A stretch of 64,000 bases of DNA, taken from assembly GCF_014642915.1 (NCBI RefSeq), contig NZ_BMJE01000003.1, positions 310,001 through 374,000 on the forward strand, read 5' to 3'. The position numbers and the translations under genes are program-made. Positions 45,310-57,432 of this stretch are shown piece after piece. How positions within the stretch are numbered: the first letter of the stretch is position 1; every line of letters begins with the position of its first letter. The DNA is from Flavobacterium suaedae (lineage in GTDB: Bacteria > Bacteroidota > Bacteroidia > Flavobacteriales > Flavobacteriaceae). The notes under the pieces were generated by a model, which was not told where the DNA came from, did not search any database, and saw only the letters and a list, made by a program, of their open reading frames with translations.

Positions 45310-45642
45310 ATGGAACAAGTCGATTTTAAAAAAATGCTCAAAGATATGCTGGGAGTAGCAAAAACAGAGTTTTCTGATTATTGGAAAGAAGTAAAACCTT
45401 ATGCTGAAAAAGAGTTAAAATCTTTTTTGGACAACGTTAAACTGATAGCCAAATTAAAACTAAAAAATACCATAAACGAGGAACAAGCTAAATTACATAT
45501 GAATTTACAGATTAACTCTATGCGAATGGTATTTTTAACTATTGAAGGACTGGGCTTACTTGCTGTACAATCAGCAATAAACTCAATGATAGACATAGCC
45601 CGAAACACAGTTAACACGGCTATTGGCTGGACAATATTATAG
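45310..45642 (+). CDS. Small helical protein of unknown function
   Basis: 110 residues, no signal peptide. It is predicted to be mostly helical, with charged N-terminal half (KMLKDMLGVAKTEFSDYW, AEKELKSFLDNVK) and a hydrophobic stretch near the end (about 74-92, VFLTIEGLGLLAVQSAI) that could be a membrane-associated helix. It begins six bases after the small lipoprotein gene and is followed by a strong bidirectional terminator. I do not recognise the family. Confidence 0.65.
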   Translation: MEQVDFKKMLKDMLGVAKTEFSDYWKEVKPYAEKELKSFLDNVKLIAKLKLKNTINEEQAKLHMNLQINSMRMVFLTIEGLGLLAVQSAINSMIDIARNTVNTAIGWTIL

Positions 45643-45665
45643 ATATTACAATTTTGTAGTATAAA

Positions 45666-45690
45666 AAAACCCACTCAAATGAGTGGGTTT
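45666..45690. terminator. Bidirectional terminator before DUF3467 gene
   Basis: Stem AACCCACTCA/TGAGTGGGTT with a short loop and A/T runs on both sides, between convergent genes; it also ends the rpoBC-DUF3467 unit. Confidence 0.9.
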
Positions 45691-45701
45691 TACTTTTTAT
45701 A

Positions 45702-46013
45702 TTACGCCTGTCCGGCAGGACCGAAACTTAATGGCATTGAAGGCTGTTCAGTGTCACTTATAGCACCGTGGTTACTCTCGTAACGACTGATGTTATCATT
45801 TAGTGCTTTTAGCAGCCTTTTTGCATGCTGCGGCGTTAAAACAATTCGCGATTTAACTTTAGCCTTTGGTGCTCCCGGCATCATCGCCACGAAATCTACC
45901 ACAAATTCTGAGGCAGAGTGGTTTATAATTGCAAGGTTAGAATATGTCCCTTCTGCTGTTTTTTCGTCCAGTTCAATATTAATTTGTCCCGGCTGCTGTT
46001 TATTATCACTCAT
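45702..46013 (-). CDS. DUF3467 protein
   Basis: 103 residues. The segment INIELDEKTAEGTYSNLAII ... FVVDFVAMMPGAPKAKVKS and RIVLTPQHAKRLLKALNDNI define DUF3467, a small protein family that in Bacteroidota follows rpoC. The function is unknown; its position, two bases after rpoC, suggests co-expression with RNA polymerase. Confidence 0.9.
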   Translation of the reverse strand: MSDNKQQPGQINIELDEKTAEGTYSNLAIINHSASEFVVDFVAMMPGAPKAKVKSRIVLTPQHAKRLLKALNDNISRYESNHGAISDTEQPSMPLSFGPAGQA

Positions 46014-46015
46014 TG

Positions 46016-49000
46016 TTATTGAAAGTTTACTTCCTCTGTTGAAGGAGTTAATAAATCTGTTAATTCATCATTAGAGCTTACAATAATGTTATCATAATCC
46101 CTCATACCTGTACCTGCAGGTATTCTGTGTCCTACAATAACATTTTCCTTAAGACCTTCAAGTGTATCAATCTTACCGGCTACTGCTGCTTCGTTAAGAA
46201 CCTTAGTAGTTTCCTGGAACGATGCTGCCGATATGAATGACTTAGTTTGAAGCGATGCTCTTGTAATACCTTGTAGCATTGGCGTTGCTGTAGCAGCAAT
46301 AACATCTCTTGCTACAACAAGGTTTCTGTCATTTCGCTTAAGCATAGAGTTTTCATCTCTAAGTTCACGTGGCGAAATAATTTGCCCTGCTTTCAGGTTA
46401 TCAGAATCTCCTGCATCTTCAACTACTTTCATACCGTATAACCTGTCGTTTTCAACAATAAAGTCTCTGGTATGTATTAGCTGGTCTTCTAGGAAAATTG
46501 TATCTCCCGGATCTTGTACTTTTACTTTACGCATCATCTGGCGGATAACAACTTCAAAGTGCTTATCGTTAATTTTCACACCTTGTAATCGGTATACTTC
46601 CTGAATTTCGTTTACAAGATACTGCTGTACTGCAGATGGTCCTTGTATTCTTAATATATCTTCAGGAGTAATAGCACCATCAGAAAGTGGCATACCTGCT
46701 TTTACGTAGTCATTTTCCTGTACTAATATCTGGTTAGATAGTTTTACAAGATATTTCTTGATTTCACCAAACTTAGATTCGATAATGATTTCGCGGTTAC
46801 CTCTCTTAATTTTACCGAATGATACTACACCATCAATTTCTGATACTACTGCCGGGTTACTTGGGTTACGTGCTTCAAGAAGCTCTGTAATTCTTGGTAA
46901 ACCACCAGTAATATCACCTGCTTTAGATGAACGTCTTGGTATTTTAACAAGTACTTTACCTGCTTTAATTTTCTCTCCGTCATCTACCATAAGGTGAGCA
47001 CCTACCGGTAAGTTGTATGAACGGATAAGCTCTCCATCTTTACCGTAGATTAATAACGTAGGTATTAATTTCTTAGCTCTTGATTCTGAGATTACTTTTT
47101 CCTGGAATCCTGTTTGCTCATCAATTTCAACAATAAACGATTGTCCTTGTTCGATATCTTCATAAGCAATCTTACCTGTAAACTCAGATATAATTACACC
47201 GTTATAAGGGTCCCACTTACATATAGTAGTACCTTCACTAACCACCTCTCCATTCTTAACATAAATATTAGAACCGTAAGGTATATTGTGTGTATTTAGT
47301 ACAATTCCTGTATTTTCATCAACAAGTTTCAATTCAGTAGAACGAGAAATAACAATATCTACTTTTTTACCCTCGCTGTCTTCACCTACTACTGTTTTAA
47401 GGTCTTCTATTTCCAGTCTACCTTTAAATTTAGTGATGATACTAGACTCTTCTGAAATGTTACCTGCAGTACCCCCAACGTGGAAGGTACGTAGTGTAAG
47501 CTGTGTACCCGGCTCACCAATAGATTGTGCTGCAATTACACCAACAGCCTCACCTCTTTGTGTCATTTTAGCTGTTGCAAGGTTACGCCCGTAACACTTA
47601 GCACAAATACCTTTAGTAGCCTCACAAGTAAGTGGCGAACGTACTTCTACTTTTTCAAGTGGAGCTTTGTTTACCGCTTTTACTGCAGCTTCAGTTATAT
47701 GCTCTCCAGAACGTACAATTACTTCTGAAGTTAATGGGTTTACAATATCATGTAACGCTACACGTCCTAAAATTCTCTCACCAAGAGTTTCAACAATCTC
47801 TTCGTTCTTTTTAAGCGCTGTAACTTCTATACCACGTAATGTACCACAATCCTCCTCGTTTACAATAACATCTTGTGCTACATCATGAAGCCTTCTTGTT
47901 AAGTAACCTGCATCGGCAGTTTTAAGAGCCGTATCCGCAAGACCTTTACGAGCACCGTGAGTAGAGATAAAGTATTCAAGAATTGAAAGACCTTCTTTAA
48001 AGTTAGAAAGAATTGGGTTTTCAATAATCTCACCACCACCGGCAGTCGATTTTTTAGGTTTCGCCATCAGACCACGCATACCTGTAAGCTGACGTATCTG
48101 CTCTTTACTACCCCTCGCACCCGAGTCAAGCATCATGAACACCGAGTTAAATCCTTGCTGGTCTTCGCGAATGTTCTTCATTGCAAGCTCTGTAAGCATT
48201 GCATTAGTAGAAGTCCAAACGTCAATAACCTGATTATAACGCTCGTTGTTGGTAATAAGCCCCATGTTATAGTTCATGGTAATACCTTCTACCTGCTCAT
48301 TTGCGCTTTCAATAAGTTCTTGTTTTCTTCCCGGTATAATAATATCACCTAAACTGAATGAAAGACCACCGCGGAATGCAAAGTGGTATCCCATATCCTT
48401 AATGTTATCAAGGAATGCAGCGGTAGTAGGTACATCTGTAGCACCTAATATATTACCGATAATATCTCTTAATGATTTTTTAGTAAGTACTGCGTTTATA
48501 TACCCTGCAGCTTCCGGTACTACTTCGTTAAATAGTACTCTACCCGCTGTAGTTTCTATAATTTGGTATACAAGCTCTCCTTTATCATTAAAGTCTTTAG
48601 CTCTGATTTTTACACGTGCATTAAGGTCCAGTCTGCCTTCGTTAATAGCAATGTTAACCTCTTCTGCTGAGTAGAATGTAAGCCCTTCTCCTTTAATTTT
48701 AACTTCATCTGTAGATAAACGCTCTTTAGTCATATAATAAAGACCAAGCACCATGTCCTGAGATGGTACCGTAATAGGAGCACCATTTGCAGGGTTAAGT
48801 ATGTTGTGCGAAGCCAGCATTAATAACTGCGTCTCTAATATGGCTTCAGGTCCTAACGGAAGGTGTACCGCCATCTGGTCACCATCAAAGTCGGCGTTAA
48901 ATGCCGTACATGCCAATGGGTGTAACTGGATAGCTTTACCTTCTATAAGTTTAGGCTGGAATGCCTGAATACCTAAACGGTGAAGCGTAGGAGCACGGTT

Positions 49001-50320
49001 AAGTAGTACAGGGTGTCCTTTAATTACATTTTCAAGGATATCCCAAACTACAGGCTCTTTCTTGTCTATAATTTTCTTAGCCGACTTAACTGTTTTTACA
49101 ATACCACGCTCTATCAGTTTACGGATAACGAATGGTTTATACAGCTCAGCAGCCATATCTTTTGGAAGACCACATTCATAAAGTTTCATTTCAGGTCCAA
49201 CAACAATTACCGAACGTGCTGAATAATCCACACGTTTACCCAGAAGGTTTTGACGGAAACGTCCTTGCTTACCTTTTAATGAATCAGATAATGATTTTAA
49301 TGGTCTATTTGATTCTGTTTTAACCGCAGAAGCTTTTCTTGTATTATCGAAAAGTGAATCTACAGATTCCTGTAGCATACGCTTCTCATTACGAAGAATT
49401 ACTTCCGGCGCTTTAATTTCCATTAATCGCTTTAAACGGTTGTTACGTATAATAACCCTTCTGTAAAGGTCATTAAGGTCAGACGTTGCAAAACGTCCAC
49501 CGTCAAGTGGTACTAATGGGCGAAGTTCCGGTGGTATAACAGGTATAACTTTAAGAATCATCCACTCAGGACGGTTCTCTCTGTTCATGTTAGACTCACG
49601 GAATGCTTCTACAACCTGTAGTCTTTTAAGTGCTTCTGTTTTACGTTGTTTAGACGTTTCAGTATTAGCACTGTGACGAAGGTCATACGAAAGTTGATCT
49701 AAATCAATTCGCTGTAATAACTCCATAATACACTCCGCACCCATCTTAGCTATAAACTTGTTAGGGTCAGTATCATCAAGATACTGGTTTTCCATTGGTA
49801 GTGTATCAAGTATATTTAAATATTCTTCTTCTGTTAAAAAGTCTAATCTGTTTAGTTCTTCACCGTCAGGGTTTTTAGCAATACCCGGCTGTATAACTAC
49901 ATACCTTTCATAGTATATAATCATATCCAGTTTTTTAGACGGAAGTCCTAGTATATAACCAATTTTGTTTGGTAACGAACGGAAGTACCATATATGTGCA
50001 ATAGGTACAACAAGGTTAATATGCCCTACTCTGTCACGACGAACTTTCTTCTCCGTAACTTCAACACCACATCGGTCACAAACAATCCCTTTATAACGGA
50101 TTCTTTTATACTTACCACAGGCACATTCAAAATCTTTTACCGGACCAAAGATACGCTCACAAAATAAGCCATCTCTCTCCGGTTTATGGGTACGATAGTT
50201 AATGGTTTCCGGTTTAAGAACCTCACCTCTTGACTCAGCCAAAATAGACTCCGGAGACGCAAGGCCTATAGAGATTTGGTTAAATCTTTTAACGGTATTC
50301 TTATCTTTTAATCTAGTCAT
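46016..50320 (-). CDS. rpoC: RNA polymerase subunit beta'
   Basis: 1434 residues. It forms the active-site half of RNA polymerase. The N-terminal zinc-binding cysteines lie in [20 protein letters not shown]. The catalytic [12 protein letters not shown] (about residues 475-486) binds Mg. A second cysteine set ([14 protein letters not shown]) and the trigger loop region are present. It follows rpoB after 74 bases and is transcribed with it. DUF3467 follows. Confidence 0.98.
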   Translation of the reverse strand: MTRLKDKNTVKRFNQISIGLASPESILAESRGEVLKPETINYRTHKPERDGLFCERIFGPVKDFECACGKYKRIRYKGIVCDRCGVEVTEKKVRRDRVGHINLVVPIAHIWYFRSLPNKIGYILGLPSKKLDMIIYYERYVVIQPGIAKNPDGEELNRLDFLTEEEYLNILDTLPMENQYLDDTDPNKFIAKMGAECIMELLQRIDLDQLSYDLRHSANTETSKQRKTEALKRLQVVEAFRESNMNRENRPEWMILKVIPVIPPELRPLVPLDGGRFATSDLNDLYRRVIIRNNRLKRLMEIKAPEVILRNEKRMLQESVDSLFDNTRKASAVKTESNRPLKSLSDSLKGKQGRFRQNLLGKRVDYSARSVIVVGPEMKLYECGLPKDMAAELYKPFVIRKLIERGIVKTVKSAKKIIDKKEPVVWDILENVIKGHPVLLNRAPTLHRLGIQAFQPKLIEGKAIQLHPLACTAFNADFDGDQMAVHLPLGPEAILETQLLMLASHNILNPANGAPITVPSQDMVLGLYYMTKERLSTDEVKIKGEGLTFYSAEEVNIAINEGRLDLNARVKIRAKDFNDKGELVYQIIETTAGRVLFNEVVPEAAGYINAVLTKKSLRDIIGNILGATDVPTTAAFLDNIKDMGYHFAFRGGLSFSLGDIIIPGRKQELIESANEQVEGITMNYNMGLITNNERYNQVIDVWTSTNAMLTELAMKNIREDQQGFNSVFMMLDSGARGSKEQIRQLTGMRGLMAKPKKSTAGGGEIIENPILSNFKEGLSILEYFISTHGARKGLADTALKTADAGYLTRRLHDVAQDVIVNEEDCGTLRGIEVTALKKNEEIVETLGERILGRVALHDIVNPLTSEVIVRSGEHITEAAVKAVNKAPLEKVEVRSPLTCEATKGICAKCYGRNLATAKMTQRGEAVGVIAAQSIGEPGTQLTLRTFHVGGTAGNISEESSIITKFKGRLEIEDLKTVVGEDSEGKKVDIVISRSTELKLVDENTGIVLNTHNIPYGSNIYVKNGEVVSEGTTICKWDPYNGVIISEFTGKIAYEDIEQGQSFIVEIDEQTGFQEKVISESRAKKLIPTLLIYGKDGELIRSYNLPVGAHLMVDDGEKIKAGKVLVKIPRRSSKAGDITGGLPRITELLEARNPSNPAVVSEIDGVVSFGKIKRGNREIIIESKFGEIKKYLVKLSNQILVQENDYVKAGMPLSDGAITPEDILRIQGPSAVQQYLVNEIQEVYRLQGVKINDKHFEVVIRQMMRKVKVQDPGDTIFLEDQLIHTRDFIVENDRLYGMKVVEDAGDSDNLKAGQIISPRELRDENSMLKRNDRNLVVARDVIAATATPMLQGITRASLQTKSFISAASFQETTKVLNEAAVAGKIDTLEGLKENVIVGHRIPAGTGMRDYDNIIVSSNDELTDLLTPSTEEVNFQ

Positions 50321-50394
50321 GATATAGATCTATCGATTTATTAAAACACTATAAAGAGGATTAGCACAATAAGCGCCAATCCTGTGTGGAAATT

Positions 50395-53300
50395 TTATTC
50401 TTCTAATCTGATGTCAAGGCCAAGACCTTTCAGTTCGTGCATTAACACGTTGAAAGATTCCGGAAGCCCTGGTTCCGGCATAGTTTCACCCTTAACGATA
50501 GACTCGTAAGTTTTAGCTCTACCAATAACGTCATCCGATTTAACGGTAAGTATCTCTCTAAGCGTGCTGGATGCACCATAAGCTTCAAGAGCCCAAACCT
50601 CCATCTCTCCGAAACGCTGACCACCAAATTGTGCTTTACCACCAAGAGGTTGCTGCGTAATAAGTGAGTAAGGACCAATAGAACGTGCGTGCATCTTATC
50701 ATCTACCATGTGACCCAGTTTAAGCATATAAATTACACCTACTGTAGCCGCCTGGTGGAAACGTTCTCCTGTACCTCCATCATATAGGTAAGTATGCCCA
50801 AATCTTGGTATACCTGCCTCATCAGTTAATTCATTTATCTGGTCAAGTGAAGCACCATCAAAAATTGGGGTAGCAAATTTCTTCCCTAATTTAAGACCTG
50901 CCCAACCTAATACGGTTTCGTATATCTGACCGATGTTCATACGAGATGGTACCCCTAGTGGGTTAAGTACAATATCTACAGGAGTTCCATCCTCAAGGAA
51001 CGGCATATCTTCCTGACGAACAATTTTTGCAACAATACCTTTATTACCGTGACGACCCGCCATTTTATCACCCACTCTCAGTTTACGTTTTTTAGCAATG
51101 TAAACTTTAGCAAGTTTTAATATTCCTGACGGAAGTTCATCTCCTACTGTAATAGTAAACTTCTCTCTTCTTAATGCTCCCTGAAGGTCGTTCAGCTTAA
51201 TTTTATAGTTGTGGATAAGGTCGTTAACCATTGCATTGGTTTCGTCATCCGTTGTCCACTGTCCTTTCGTTAAGTGAGCGAAATCTTCAACTGCATAAAG
51301 CATTTTTTGAGTGAACTTCTTACCTTTTGGAAGTATTTCTTCACCAAGGTCGTTAAGTACACCCTGAGATGTTTTACCGTTTATAATAACAAATAACTTT
51401 TCAATAAGTCTGTCCTTAAGTTCATTAAACTTAACTTCAAACTCCATTTCAAGCTTCGCTAAATCATCTTTATCTTTAGTACGCTTGCGCTTATCTTTCA
51501 CAGCACGAGCAAATAATTTTTTATCTAATACTACACCGCGTAATGATGGAGATGCTTTTAATGATGCATCTTTTACATCACCGGCTTTATCACCAAATAT
51601 TGCACGAAGTAATTTTTCTTCCGGCGTTGGGTCAGATTCTCCTTTTGGAGTAATCTTACCAATTAGAATATCGCCGGGCTTAACCTCGGCACCTATTCTA
51701 ATCATACCGTTCTCATCAAGATCTTTAGTAGCTTCCTCACTTACGTTTGGTATATCGTTAGTAAGTTCTTCGTTACCAAGTTTTGTATCTCTTACTTCAA
51801 GTGTATAATCATCAACGTGAATAGAAGTAAAGATATCATCTCTAACTACTTTTTCAGAAATTACAATCGCATCCTCAAAGTTATAACCTTTCCAAGGCAT
51901 GAATGCCACTTGCAGGTTACGACCAAGAGCAAGTTCTCCGTTTTCAGTTGCATAACCCTCACAAAGCACTTGTCCTTTCTTAACTCTGTCACCTTTTCTT
52001 ACAACAGGCTTAAGGTTAATACTTGTACCCTGGTTGGTTTTTCTGAACTTGATTAGTTGATATGTTTTATCATCATTGTCAAAGCTTACAGCTCTTTCAC
52101 GATCAGTTCTGTCATATTTTATAGTAACCTTGTTCGCATCAACATACTCAACAACACCATCACCTTCAGCATTTATAAGTACTCTTGAATCTGAAGCTAC
52201 CTGACGCTCAAGACCTGTACCTACAATTGGTGCATCAGGACGTAATAATGGTACTGCCTGGCGCATCATGTTCGATCCCATCAGTGCACGGTTCGCATCA
52301 TCGTGTTCCAGGAATGGAATAAGTGATGCTGATATCGAAGCAATCTGGTTAGGTGCAACGTCTGTATAATGTACGTCGGTTGGTTCAACTACAGGGAAGT
52401 CACCTTCTTCACGAACAATAACTCTGTCTGAATCTATCTTTCCTTCACCATTCAGCTCAATGTTTGCTTGAGCAATCATCTTACCTTCTTCTTCCTCTGC
52501 ACTTAAGTAAATAGGCTCAGATTTTAAATCTACTACACCTTCTGTTACCTTACGGTATGGTGTTTCGATGAAGCCCATATTATTTACTTTAGCGTAAACC
52601 CCAAGAGATGATATAAGACCAATGTTCGGACCTTCAGGTGTTTCGATAGGACATAAACGACCATAGTGTGTATAGTGAACGTCACGAACCTCGAAACCTG
52701 CTCTCTCTCTCGAAAGACCACCGGGACCTAATGCTGATAATCTTCTTTTGTGTGTTATCTCAGCAAGTGGATTGGTTTGATCCATAAACTGTGATAACTG
52801 GTTTGTACCAAAGAATGAGTTAATTACTGATGACAGGGTTTTTGCGTTAATCAGGTCAATTGGGGTAAATACCTCATTATCTCTAACATTCATACGCTCA
52901 CGGATGGTTCTTGCCATACGTGCTAAACCTACACCAAACTGAGCTGATAATTGTTCACCTACTGTTCTTACACGACGGTTAGATAAGTGGTCAATATCAT
53001 CAATTTCAGCTTTTGAGTTAATTAGCTCAATTAAATATTTTACAATGGTAATGATATCTTCTTTGGTAAGCACTTGCTTATCCATAGTAATATCAAGACC
53101 AAGTTTTTTATTCATTCTGTAACGTCCTACTTCGCCAAGGTTATAACGTTGGTCTGAAAAGAACAGTTTATCTATAATACCGCGAGCCGTTTCCTCATCT
53201 GGCGGTTCTGCATTACGAAGCTGACGGTAAATATGCTCTACTGCTTCTTTTTCAGAGTTAGTAGGGTCTTTTTGTAATGTATTATGGATAATGGCATAAT

Positions 53301-54210
53301 CTGCCTGATTGTTATCTTCTTTATGAAGCAGTATTGTTTTTACATTAGCTTCAAGGATTTCCTCCACATTGTCTTTGTCAATTAATGTATCCCTGTCTAA
53401 TATAATCTCATTACGCTCTATAGATACTACCTCTCCGGTATCTTCATCAACAAAGTCTTCGTGCCAAGTGTTAAGAACACGTGCAGCAAGTCTTCTGCCT
53501 ATATATTTTTTTAGTCCTGTTTTAGAAACTTTTACCTCCTCAGCAAGGTCAAATATTTCAAGGATATCCTTATCCCTTTCAAAACCGATAGCCCTGAATA
53601 ATGTTGTAACAGGAAGTTTCTTTTTCCTGTCAATATACGCATACATTACACTATTAATATCCGTGGCAAATTCTATCCAAGAACCTTTAAAAGGTATTAC
53701 CCTGGCTGAGTATAATTTTGTCCCGTTTGCGTGGAAAGACTGACCGAAGAATACACCCGGAGATCTGTGAAGCTGAGATACAACTACACGTTCTGCACCA
53801 TTGATAACAAAGGTACCACTAGGAGTCATGTATGGAATTGTTCCTAAATATACATCCTGTACAATTGTTTCAAAATCCTCATGTTCAGGGTCTGTACAGT
53901 ATAGTTTTAGCCTTGCTTTAAGCGGTACACTATATGTAAGCCCCCTATCTATACACTCTTCAATTGTATAACGAGGCGGATCTACAAAATAATCTAGAAA
54001 CTCCAGTACAAACTGATTTCTGGTATCAGTAATCGGAAAGTTTTCCATGAAGGTATTGTATAGACCTTCGTTGCCTCTCTCATCCGATTTTGTTTCAAGC
54101 TGGAAAAAATCCTTAAACGATTTTACTTGAATGTCAAGAAAGTCCGGATAATCAGGGATATTTTTTGTCGAGGCAAAATTTAATCTTTCAGTCTGATTTG
54201 TTATCATCAA
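50395..54210 (-). CDS. rpoB: RNA polymerase subunit beta
   Basis: 1271 residues. The rifampicin-binding region ([26 protein letters not shown] in part, [13 protein letters not shown] and [17 protein letters not shown]) is of wild-type sequence, and the C-terminal [18 protein letters not shown] is conserved. Length is typical for Bacteroidota. It is preceded by rplL with a hairpin between them and followed by rpoC. Confidence 0.98.
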   Translation of the reverse strand: MMITNQTERLNFASTKNIPDYPDFLDIQVKSFKDFFQLETKSDERGNEGLYNTFMENFPITDTRNQFVLEFLDYFVDPPRYTIEECIDRGLTYSVPLKARLKLYCTDPEHEDFETIVQDVYLGTIPYMTPSGTFVINGAERVVVSQLHRSPGVFFGQSFHANGTKLYSARVIPFKGSWIEFATDINSVMYAYIDRKKKLPVTTLFRAIGFERDKDILEIFDLAEEVKVSKTGLKKYIGRRLAARVLNTWHEDFVDEDTGEVVSIERNEIILDRDTLIDKDNVEEILEANVKTILLHKEDNNQADYAIIHNTLQKDPTNSEKEAVEHIYRQLRNAEPPDEETARGIIDKLFFSDQRYNLGEVGRYRMNKKLGLDITMDKQVLTKEDIITIVKYLIELINSKAEIDDIDHLSNRRVRTVGEQLSAQFGVGLARMARTIRERMNVRDNEVFTPIDLINAKTLSSVINSFFGTNQLSQFMDQTNPLAEITHKRRLSALGPGGLSRERAGFEVRDVHYTHYGRLCPIETPEGPNIGLISSLGVYAKVNNMGFIETPYRKVTEGVVDLKSEPIYLSAEEEEGKMIAQANIELNGEGKIDSDRVIVREEGDFPVVEPTDVHYTDVAPNQIASISASLIPFLEHDDANRALMGSNMMRQAVPLLRPDAPIVGTGLERQVASDSRVLINAEGDGVVEYVDANKVTIKYDRTDRERAVSFDNDDKTYQLIKFRKTNQGTSINLKPVVRKGDRVKKGQVLCEGYATENGELALGRNLQVAFMPWKGYNFEDAIVISEKVVRDDIFTSIHVDDYTLEVRDTKLGNEELTNDIPNVSEEATKDLDENGMIRIGAEVKPGDILIGKITPKGESDPTPEEKLLRAIFGDKAGDVKDASLKASPSLRGVVLDKKLFARAVKDKRKRTKDKDDLAKLEMEFEVKFNELKDRLIEKLFVIINGKTSQGVLNDLGEEILPKGKKFTQKMLYAVEDFAHLTKGQWTTDDETNAMVNDLIHNYKIKLNDLQGALRREKFTITVGDELPSGILKLAKVYIAKKRKLRVGDKMAGRHGNKGIVAKIVRQEDMPFLEDGTPVDIVLNPLGVPSRMNIGQIYETVLGWAGLKLGKKFATPIFDGASLDQINELTDEAGIPRFGHTYLYDGGTGERFHQAATVGVIYMLKLGHMVDDKMHARSIGPYSLITQQPLGGKAQFGGQRFGEMEVWALEAYGASSTLREILTVKSDDVIGRAKTYESIVKGETMPEPGLPESFNVLMHELKGLGLDIRLEE

Positions 54211-54273
54211 TGGACAAAATTTTGATTAAAATAATAATAAAGAAAACGTATAAAATATTATTATACGAAAAAT

Positions 54274-54310
54274 GGTTTAGGCCTTTGAGAGTCTTCTCAA
54301 GGCCTAAACC
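54274..54310 (-). terminator. Hairpin (terminator/attenuator) between rplL and rpoB
   Basis: A stem GGTTTAGGCCT/AGGCCTAAACC with extra pairing inside (about 17 bp in all), followed on the minus strand by ATTTTT. Placed between rplL and rpoB, it fits the partial terminator found at this point in many bacteria. Confidence 0.75.
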
Positions 54311-54333
54311 TGTAATTTTTAACTATAAAAAGC

Positions 54334-54711
54334 TTATTTAAGCTCAACTACAGCTCCAGCTTCTTCTAGAGATTTTTTAAGACCTTCAGCCTCATCTTTA
54401 GATACACCTTCTTTGATGTTTGTTGGAGCTCCGTCTACTAAGTCTTTAGCTTCTTTAAGACCTACACCTGTAAGTTCTTTAACTGCTTTTACAACAGCTA
54501 GTTTAGAAGAACCAGCTTCTTTAAGAACAACTGTAAATTCAGTTTGCTCTTCAGCTGCACCGGCTTCTCCGCCAGCAGCAGGACCAGCCATAGCTACAGC
54601 AGCAGCTGCAGGCTCAATACCATATTCTTCTTTTAATATTTCAGCTAGTTCGTTAACTTCTTTAACTGTTAGGTTAACCAACTGCTCTGCGAATTGTTTC
54701 AAATCTGCCAT
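54334..54711 (-). CDS. rplL: 50S ribosomal protein L7/L12
   Basis: 125 residues. An N-terminal dimerisation region, an alanine/glycine-rich hinge ([17 protein letters not shown]) and the factor-binding C-terminal domain ([19 protein letters not shown]) are complete. It forms the stalk with L10 and recruits translational GTPases. It follows rplJ by 61 bases. Confidence 0.98.
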   Translation of the reverse strand: MADLKQFAEQLVNLTVKEVNELAEILKEEYGIEPAAAAVAMAGPAAGGEAGAAEEQTEFTVVLKEAGSSKLAVVKAVKELTGVGLKEAKDLVDGAPTNIKEGVSKDEAEGLKKSLEEAGAVVELK

Positions 54712-54772
54712 TTTTCTATCGATTTAAATAGTTTGTAATATATAATTTATTAAGTGCGTACTCGCTTTGTTA

Positions 54773-55294
54773 TTATCCTTCTCTCTCAGATAATGTTTTA
54801 ATAAGACCTGCAATTTTACCACCACCAGACTTAAGTGCAGAAACAACGTTTTTAGCAGGAGATTGTAGTATAGTAACAATATCGCCAATAACTTCTTCCT
54901 TAGACTTGATGCTTGCAAGAGTTTCAAGTTGGTTATCACCAATGAAAACAGCCTCATCAATATAAGCTCCTTTTAATAGAGGCTTATCAGATTTTTTACG
55001 GAATTCTTTTATAACTTTTGCAGGAACATTACCTGTATCTGCAATCATAATAGAAGTGTTTCCTTTAAGAATAGATGGTAGCTCTCCGTAATTATTTTCA
55101 GAAGACTCCATTGCTTTGCTTAGCAAAGTATTCTTAACTACTTCTAACTTTACATTAGCTTTAAAACAAGCTCTTCTAAGGTTTGAAGTAGCTTCTGCAT
55201 CAAGACCAGATATATCTGCTATGTATATAACATTAGTAGCGGCTAGTCGTGCAGTTAAATCTTCAATAACGTTAGATTTTTCTTCTCTTGTCAT
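54773..55294 (-). CDS. rplJ: 50S ribosomal protein L10
   Basis: 173 residues. The N-terminal rRNA-binding part (TREEKSNVIEDLTARLAATN) and C-terminal helix that holds L7/L12 dimers are present. Its start lies 22 bases after rplA. It forms the base of the L7/L12 stalk; in other bacteria the complex represses this mRNA, which is not tested here. Confidence 0.97.
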   Translation of the reverse strand: MTREEKSNVIEDLTARLAATNVIYIADISGLDAEATSNLRRACFKANVKLEVVKNTLLSKAMESSENNYGELPSILKGNTSIMIADTGNVPAKVIKEFRKKSDKPLLKGAYIDEAVFIGDNQLETLASIKSKEEVIGDIVTILQSPAKNVVSALKSGGGKIAGLIKTLSEREG

Positions 55295-55316
55295 AATATA
55301 TAATTTTAACTACCAA

Positions 55317-56006
55317 TTATACCGCTTTAGGGTCTAAAGCAATAGCCGGACTCATGGTACTTGCCATATACATACTCTTTATGTAAGTACCTTTTGCAGC
55401 AGTTGGTTTTAATTTAATCAATGTTTGAATTATCTCATTTGCATTATCAGCAATTTTTTCAGCATCAAATGATACTTTACCGATTGCAGCATGAACGATA
55501 CCGGTTTTATCAACTTTAAAGTCAATTTTACCAGCTTTAACTTCACCTACAGCTTTAGCTACATCCATAGTAACTGTACCTGTTTTAGGGTTTGGCATTA
55601 AACCACGAGGACCTAATATTCTACCTAAAGGACCTAGCTTACCCATAACGCTTGGCATAGTGATGATAACATCAACATCTGTCCAACCGTCTTTTATTTT
55701 CTGAAGATACTCATCAAGACCTACATAGTCAGCACCAGCAGCCTTAGCCTCTTCTTCTTTATCCGGAGTTACAAGAGCAAGAACTTTAACATCCTTACCT
55801 GTACCGTGAGGAAGTGTTACAACACCCCTTACCATTTGGTTCGCTTTTCTAGGATCTACACCCAAACGAACAGCGATATCTATAGACTCATCAAATTTTG
55901 CAGAAGCAACCTCTTTGATTAATGCAGAAGCATCTTTCAATGAGTATAACTTGTTCTTGTCAATTTTTGAAGCAGCCTCTTTTTGTTTTTTTGTCAATTT
56001 TGCCAT
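55317..56006 (-). CDS. rplA: 50S ribosomal protein L1
   Basis: 229 residues. The [19 protein letters not shown] and [21 protein letters not shown] motifs are characteristic. It forms the L1 stalk. It follows rplK by 15 bases in the same operon. Confidence 0.98.
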   Translation of the reverse strand: MAKLTKKQKEAASKIDKNKLYSLKDASALIKEVASAKFDESIDIAVRLGVDPRKANQMVRGVVTLPHGTGKDVKVLALVTPDKEEEAKAAGADYVGLDEYLQKIKDGWTDVDVIITMPSVMGKLGPLGRILGPRGLMPNPKTGTVTMDVAKAVGEVKAGKIDFKVDKTGIVHAAIGKVSFDAEKIADNANEIIQTLIKLKPTAAKGTYIKSMYMASTMSPAIALDPKAV

Positions 56007-56021
56007 TTCTACTTTGTCTTT

Positions 56022-56465
56022 TTACGATTCGAAAGGAGATGTCCCTGAAACTGTTATACCCATAGACCTTGCTGTACCGGCAACCATACTCATAGCACTT
56101 TCAATAGTGAAAGCGTTTAAGTCTGGCATTTTGTCTTCTGCAATAGTCTTGATTTGATCCCAAGTAACACTTGCTACTTTTTTACGGTTTGGTTCTCCTG
56201 AACCTGACTTTAGCTTGGCAGCTTCCAGCAACTGTACAGCAGCCGGAGGCGTTTTAATAACAAAATCAAAAGATTTGTCTGAATACACAGTAATTTGTAC
56301 TGGTAATACTTTGCCGGCTTTATCTTGGGTTCTGGCATTAAATTGCTTACAGAACTCCATGATATTAACCCCAGCAGCCCCCAAAGCAGGTCCAACCGGT
56401 GGCGATGGATTCGCAGCACCTCCCTTAACTTGTAGTTTAACTACTTTACTAACTTCTTTAGCCAT
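56022..56465 (-). CDS. rplK: 50S ribosomal protein L11
   Basis: 147 residues. The [22 protein letters not shown] and [10 protein letters not shown] motifs are intact. It binds the GTPase-associated rRNA region together with L10. It follows nusG by 69 bases. Confidence 0.98.
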   Translation of the reverse strand: MAKEVSKVVKLQVKGGAANPSPPVGPALGAAGVNIMEFCKQFNARTQDKAGKVLPVQITVYSDKSFDFVIKTPPAAVQLLEAAKLKSGSGEPNRKKVASVTWDQIKTIAEDKMPDLNAFTIESAMSMVAGTARSMGITVSGTSPFES

Positions 56466-56534
56466 TTCTTTAAAAGATTTAGCACATCATCAATGGAAGC
56501 AAACGATGTGATTTATATATGTAACAAATAAATT

Positions 56535-57086
56535 TTAAACTTTTTCTACCTGCATAAAACTTAGCTCAAGTGGTGTTTTTCTTCCAAATATTTTCACCAT
56601 TACTTCAAGCTTACGTTTTTCATCATTTACTTTCTCAACAGTACCGTTAAATCCGTTAAACGGACCATCTATAACTTTTACTGTTTCGCCAGCAGTATAT
56701 GGTATAGCAACATTATCTGTTTTAACAGACAATTCATCTACTTTACCAAGCATCCTGTTCACTTCTGATTCACGAAGAGGTACAGGATCCCCTCCCTTAG
56801 TCTCACCAAGGAAACCAATTACACCAGAAACAGATTTTATAACGTGAGGAACTTCACCAGTTAAGTTAGCTTCAACCATTACATAGCCAGGAAAGTAAAC
56901 CCTGTCTTTACTGATTTTTTTACCGTCACGAACTTGAACTACTTTTTCTGTAGGAACAAGTACCTGAGATAAATAATCAGACATACCAAGTCTACTTATT
57001 TCTGTTTCTATGTAATTTTTAACTTTATTTTCCTGACCGCTTACTGCTCTTACCACGTACCATTTTTTCACACTATTATCAGTCAT
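56535..57086 (-). CDS. nusG: Transcription termination/antitermination protein NusG
   Basis: 183 residues. The NGN domain (WYVVRAVSGQENKVKNYIE; FPGYVMVEANL) and the C-terminal KOW domain (GETVKVIDGPFNGFNGTVE) are both present. It binds RNA polymerase and links it with ribosomes or Rho. It lies 10 bases after secE and upstream of rplK, in the normal order. Confidence 0.98.
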   Translation of the reverse strand: MTDNSVKKWYVVRAVSGQENKVKNYIETEISRLGMSDYLSQVLVPTEKVVQVRDGKKISKDRVYFPGYVMVEANLTGEVPHVIKSVSGVIGFLGETKGGDPVPLRESEVNRMLGKVDELSVKTDNVAIPYTAGETVKVIDGPFNGFNGTVEKVNDEKRKLEVMVKIFGRKTPLELSFMQVEKV

Positions 57087-57096
57087 TTCAATAAAA

Positions 57097-57291
57097 TTAT
57101 TTATTTAAGAAAGCATATACCTTTTCAATTATTACCTCAAACCCACGGTCTACACCGAAGGTAAGCAAAGCAAATATAATTGAAAATACAGCAACGATTA
57201 TTGTTAAACGCTGCACCTCAGACCATTCTGGCCATGTAACATTATCTTTCAACTCTGTAAAAGCCTCCGATATATAACTAGTAACCTTCAT
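57097..57291 (-). CDS. secE: Preprotein translocase subunit SecE
   Basis: 64 residues, the short single-helix form. The amphipathic ELKDNVTWPEWSEVQRLT segment is followed by the transmembrane helix IIVAVFSIIFALLTFGVD. It stabilises SecY in the inner-membrane translocon. It is located between tRNA-Trp and nusG as usual. Confidence 0.96.
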   Translation of the reverse strand: MKVTSYISEAFTELKDNVTWPEWSEVQRLTIIVAVFSIIFALLTFGVDRGFEVIIEKVYAFLNK

Positions 57292-57307
57292 TGTATTACC
57301 TTTTTTG

Positions 57308-57378
57308 CACGGGTGGAGGGATTCGAACCCCCATCAACGGTTTTGGAGACCGCTATTCTACCCTTGAACTACACCCGT
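57308..57378 (-). tRNA. tRNA-Trp (CCA)
   Basis: 71 bases without encoded CCA tail. Acceptor stem ACGGGTG/CACCCGT; anticodon loop CTCCAAA between GCGGT and ACCGT gives CCA; T arm contains GGTTCGAATCC. It sits between tuf and secE. Confidence 0.96.
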
Positions 57379-57383
57379 TTATT

Positions 57384-57412
57384 AAAAGCCAGTAAAAAAT
57401 ACTGGCTTTTAT
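57384..57412 (-). terminator. Terminator after tuf
   Basis: Stem AAAAGCCAGTA/TACTGGCTTTT between the tuf stop and tRNA-Trp, with a T-run after it on the minus strand. Confidence 0.82.
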
Positions 57413-57432
57413 ATTTATATAAATCTATGAGA

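Noticed and set aside
46758-49323. Several plus-strand open frames opposite rpoC
   Set aside because: They are shadows of the conserved rpoC reading frame and have no protein-like features.
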